Below the pieces are notes generated by a model. It worked only from the letters and a program-made list of their open reading frames with translations. It ran no database searches and was not told where the DNA came from. Positions 20,624-23,388 of a stretch of 23,388 nucleotides of DNA are shown here, one piece after another. Source of the DNA: an uncultured Variovorax sp. (GTDB lineage: Bacteria; Pseudomonadota; Gammaproteobacteria; Burkholderiales; Burkholderiaceae). Position 1 is the first letter of the stretch, and every line of letters starts with the position of its first letter. The stretch is taken from the NCBI GenBank assembly GCA_946478645.1, contig CAMLCW010000032.1, forward strand, positions 1 through 23,388. Direction: 5' to 3'. A program made the position numbers and the translations under genes.

Positions 20624-23388
20624 CTAGGCATACATCGCCGCCGCATGGTGCAGCTCGTCGTCCAGCGCGGTGGCCACCGGTGCAACGAAGGCTGTCGCGT
20701 CTTCGCCTCCCGATGCAACGCCCGTCGCCGCATTGGCTTGCATGGTCGTGTGCAGCGGAGGAAAGGCTGCGTCGAGCAGGCCGTCGAACGACGACGCGGT
20801 GGTGCCACCGGAACTCAGCAGATCCGTCTTCCAATCCGCATCGTCGCGCTGGCCCGCGTTGTCGGGTGCTTCGAGCGCGTCGATCGCCTGCAGCCCCAGT
20901 GAATCCGCGGCTGCGAAGCTGAAGGCCGAGACTGGCGGACTGCCGAACGTGATGTTCAGCGTCTGGGTCGCCATGTTGCTCACATCGCCATCGCGGTCCG
21001 TGACCTCGTACGTGATGGTCTCCGAGTAGTTGGCCGGCAACGCCTGATAGTTGAATTCGCCCGTCTCGAACTCCACGGACAGCGTCCCGCCTGCCTGCGT
21101 GGTCACCGTCACGATCTTGGCGACCGAGTCGAAGACGTAGTCGGGTGCGCTGCCGTCCGGCGTCACGGTCAGCTTGCCGGTAAGGGTGTCGTAGGTGTAG
21201 ACATCGCCATCGACCGTCATGGTCGAGACATAGCCACCATCGCCACCGAACCCCTGGCCTTCGCCGAGGCCGCCGGTCAGCAGGTTGCCCACAGCCGGTG
21301 GGCTGATGGTGCCCTGGAGCACGTCGTCGAGCTCGCTGGTGTCCCTGATGATCAGCCCGTTCTTGTCGGTTCCACCTGGTTCCGTGCTGCCGTCGTAGGC
21401 AATCGGGTTGACCTGCGCCGCGTGTCCGGCGTTCAGGCTGTTGCCGATGCCGATCGCGTACGAATTGATGTCCCGATCGGCCAGAAACGTGCTCCAGGCC
21501 GCCTCTCGGGTCGCGTTGATTTCTGCGCCGGCGTTGGGCTCGCCGTCCGTGAAGAAGTACGAGATGTTCTGAACGTCGGGGCCGACCAGCTTGCCAGCGG
21601 AATCGAAGCCGTTGGCCCCCATGGCTGCCTGCAGCGCGGACCAGTAGTTGGTCGTTCCATTGGAGGACAGCGCATTGATGGTCGAGATCGCGGTTCCCGC
21701 GTCCATCCAGGTTGCGTATGCCTGACCGCTCGTGCTGAACGTCACCAGCTTGACCTTCACGTCGCCGTAATCGTCATAGCCCTGGATCAGGTTCTGGATG
21801 GCTTCCTTGGCGCGCTGGAGCCGGGTGGGAGACTCGTTGGCCATGCTGCCCGACAGGTCCAGCACCACCATCAGGTTCGTCTGCAGCGGCTCGATGTTCA
21901 CGGAAGTCTGACCGTCGCCGAGCACCGGCGCGTCATCCTCCACACGGACGTTGAACGACGCGGGCGCGCTGTTGTTCACACCGTCGCCGACCGAGGCAGT
22001 GAAGGCCAGGGACAGCGCGTCCTCGCCACTCGCGGGGTGGTCCATCGGACCCGTCAGGGTCGCGGTGTACGTCGCAGCAAAGTTGCCGGCGCTTGTCTGG
22101 GTCACCGCGCCCACCTGCACCGTCATGATCGAGGTCACGACCCCGCCGATCACCGCGCTGCCCGTCAGAGTGCTGGTGCCGGCATCCCAGCTCCAGGTCA
22201 CGGGCTGGCCCTTCGCAGTGATGCCTGCAGGCCCGCCGAGCGACACGATCAGATCGGTGGGCACCGTGCCCGCGTCGCCGTCGGCGATCGAGAGTGTTCC
22301 CTGGGTCACGGCGGCGTGGTCCGAGCCTGTGTAGATGCCGCCCGGCAGGGCGTCCTCGTAGACAGGGCCCGCCGAGGTCGCGCTCAAAGTCGGCGCTTCG
22401 TTGCGGTCCTGCTCCGACAGGGTGACGGTGATGTCCCTTGTGCCGCCGGCGCCATCGCTGGCCCGCACGGTCAGCGCGTGGACATTGGGCCCTGCTTCAT
22501 AGTTGTTGGCCTGCGCACTCACGCCTGCCGCAGTCAGGGTGATGCGGCCATTGGCGTCGATGGCATACCACCCGTTTTCGTTGCCCGCCGTGATGGCGTA
22601 AGTCGCCGAAGGGCTGTCGACGTCCGTGGTTCGCACGACACCAAGGACATCGGTCTCCGTGCTGTTTTCGTCGTACGAGAACGAATAGCTGCCCGTCGGG
22701 TTGTTGTCGTCGCCGATGAACACCGGCGCATCGTTGACCGGGCTGACCGTCACGTCGACCGTGCTGGTGACCGTGCCGCCATTGCCGTCACTCACCGTGA
22801 CCGTGAAGCTGTCCGTGCCGTTGAAGTTCGCGCCCGGCGTGTAGGTGTAGGTGCCGTCGGGGTTGACGACGACGGTGCCGTTGGCAGGCGACGTGTCCAA
22901 CGCGTAGCTCAGGCTGTCGCCGTCCAGGTCGACACCGGTCACCTTGCCGGCGACGGGCGTGTCCTCTGGCGTGGTCACCGTGTAGTTCGGAACGGTGGGT
23001 GGGTCTTGGGTCGGGGTGACCGTCACGTCCACCGTGCTGGTCACGGTGCCGCCGTTGCCGTCGCTGACGACGACGGTGAAGCTGTCGGTGCCGTTGAAGT
23101 TCGCGCCCGGCGTGTACGTGTAGGTGCCGTCGGCATTCACGACCACGGAGCCATTGGCCGGCGGCGTGCCCACCACGTAGCTCAGGCTGTCGCCGTCGAG
23201 ATCAATGCCGGTCACCTTGCCGCCCACGGGCGTGTCTTCGGGCGTGGTCAGCGTGTAGTTCGGCACGGTCGGCGCATCGTTGGCCGGCGTGATCGTGACG
23301 TCCACCGTGCTGGTCACGGTGCCGCCATGGCCATCGCTGACGACGACGGTGAAGCTGTCGGTGCCGTTGAAGTTCGCGCCCGGCGTGT
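20624..23388 (-). CDS. Giant type I-secreted adhesin, C-terminal part (5' end outside window)
   Basis: 920 residues are visible and the frame stays open to the window edge, so the N-terminal retention module and most repeats are missing. In order: cadherin-like 91-residue repeats (1-223; EDTPV, DLDGDSLSY, DGTYTYTPGANFNGTDSF), a cadherin domain (about 224-331; DENSTETD, YAIDANGRI), a T1SS-143-type domain (about 345-487, ending VEDDAP), a von Willebrand A domain (about 503-693) and a 227-residue tail. The VWA metal site is intact: DLSGS, GTTNYWSAL and FFTDGEPN. The tail has GNLLTGGLGEGQGFGGDGGYVSTMTVDG wording shortened here to its key GGLGEGQGF run, and a last beta domain, but no GGxGxDxLx RTX repeats. 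Secretion by the downstream exporter and a role in attachment or biofilm are inferred from context. Confidence 0.92.
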   Translation of the reverse strand, partial: TPGANFNGTDSFTVVVSDGHGGTVTSTVDVTITPANDAPTVPNYTLTTPEDTPVGGKVTGIDLDGDSLSYVVGTPPANGSVVVNADGTYTYTPGANFNGTDSFTVVVSDGNGGTVTSTVDVTVTPTQDPPTVPNYTVTTPEDTPVAGKVTGVDLDGDSLSYALDTSPANGTVVVNPDGTYTYTPGANFNGTDSFTVTVSDGNGGTVTSTVDVTVSPVNDAPVFIGDDNNPTGSYSFSYDENSTETDVLGVVRTTDVDSPSATYAITAGNENGWYAIDANGRITLTAAGVSAQANNYEAGPNVHALTVRASDGAGGTRDITVTLSEQDRNEAPTLSATSAGPVYEDALPGGIYTGSDHAAVTQGTLSIADGDAGTVPTDLIVSLGGPAGITAKGQPVTWSWDAGTSTLTGSAVIGGVVTSIMTVQVGAVTQTSAGNFAATYTATLTGPMDHPASGEDALSLAFTASVGDGVNNSAPASFNVRVEDDAPVLGDGQTSVNIEPLQTNLMVVLDLSGSMANESPTRLQRAKEAIQNLIQGYDDYGDVKVKLVTFSTSGQAYATWMDAGTAISTINALSSNGTTNYWSALQAAMGANGFDSAGKLVGPDVQNISYFFTDGEPNAGAEINATREAAWSTFLADRDINSYAIGIGNSLNAGHAAQVNPIAYDGSTEPGGTDKNGLIIRDTSELDDVLQGTISPPAVGNLLTGGLGEGQGFGGDGGYVSTMTVDGDVYTYDTLTGKLTVTPDGSAPDYVFDSVAKIVTVTTQAGGTLSVEFETGEFNYQALPANYSETITYEVTDRDGDVSNMATQTLNITFGSPPVSAFSFAAADSLGLQAIDALEAPDNAGQRDDADWKTDLLSSGGTTASSFDGLLDAAFPPLHTTMQANAATGVASGGEDATAFVAPVATALDDELHHAAAMYA
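22721..23388 (-). repeat. 273-bp in-frame tandem repeats in the adhesin
   Basis: Two full 91-codon units (22994-23266 and 22721-22993) and a third partial unit at the window edge (23267-23388). The same segment, encoding TPGANFNGTDSF, recurs at exactly 273-bp steps. Units differ by scattered substitutions, for example VVVSDG against VTVSDG, GNGG against GHGG, and VVGTPPANGS against ALDTSPANGT. Such nearly identical coding repeats usually expand and contract by recombination. The number outside the window is unknown. Confidence 0.95.

Noticed and set aside
22721..23388. Regular repeats considered as a CRISPR array
   Set aside because: Units are 273 bp, contiguous, without spacers, and encode in-frame cadherin-like repeats.
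14249..23388. LapD/LapG-type control of the adhesin
   Set aside because: Neither a LapG protease nor a LapD receptor gene is in the window, and the adhesin N-terminus with any cleavage site is outside it, so nothing can be claimed.

Overview
The window looks like chromosomal DNA of a high-GC betaproteobacterium of the order Burkholderiales, most likely a Comamonadaceae member such as a Variovorax-like organism. This is inferred from the GC-rich coding, a Bordetella/Burkholderia-type trimeric porin ending in Phe, a Bug-family (TctC-like) solute-binding protein and three LysR regulators. No tRNA, rRNA, insertion sequence or CRISPR array was seen.

Left part (1-4734). Two small regulator-plus-target units. 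A minus-strand pair (DUF3237 protein, then an NmrA-type NAD(P)-binding protein cut by the window edge) is divergent from a LysR gene. That LysR gene converges on, and overlaps by 41 bp, a second LysR gene, which is divergent from an exported SGNH/GDSL esterase.

Middle part (4771-13751). A catabolic-looking cluster. Minus strand, in transcription order: acyl-CoA dehydrogenase, Bug-type binding protein, NylB-like serine hydrolase, iron-sulfur L-serine dehydratase (SdaA), porin. Plus strand: a LysR regulator only 28 bp from the dehydrogenase start, then an acyl-CoA ligase. A reading that ties most genes together, and is inference only, is uptake of an acyl-serine-type amide or ester. The hydrolase would release serine (to pyruvate via SdaA) and an acid (to acyl-CoA, then oxidised).

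Right part (14012-23388, all minus strand). A type I secretion locus for a giant surface adhesin. The adhesin C-terminal part (partial, continuing past the window) carries 273-bp tandem cadherin-like repeats, a cadherin domain, a T1SS-143-type domain and a von Willebrand A domain, with no visible RTX nonapeptides. It is followed by a strong hairpin, a TolC-like outer-membrane protein, a LapB-like ABC exporter and a HlyD-like adaptor; the tolC/ABC and ABC/HlyD junctions overlap. After these come a BamE-like periplasmic protein, an orphan OmpR-type winged-helix protein without a receiver domain, and a decayed histidine-kinase ATPase fragment whose frame breaks at a run of six G. A roughly 500-bp convergent region with at most one small ORF separates this locus from the CoA ligase.

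The most novel points are the acyl-serine degradation hypothesis, a dehydrogenase that lacks glutamate at both usual catalytic-base positions, and the reduced secretion locus with BamE-like, receiverless winged-helix and broken-kinase genes attached.
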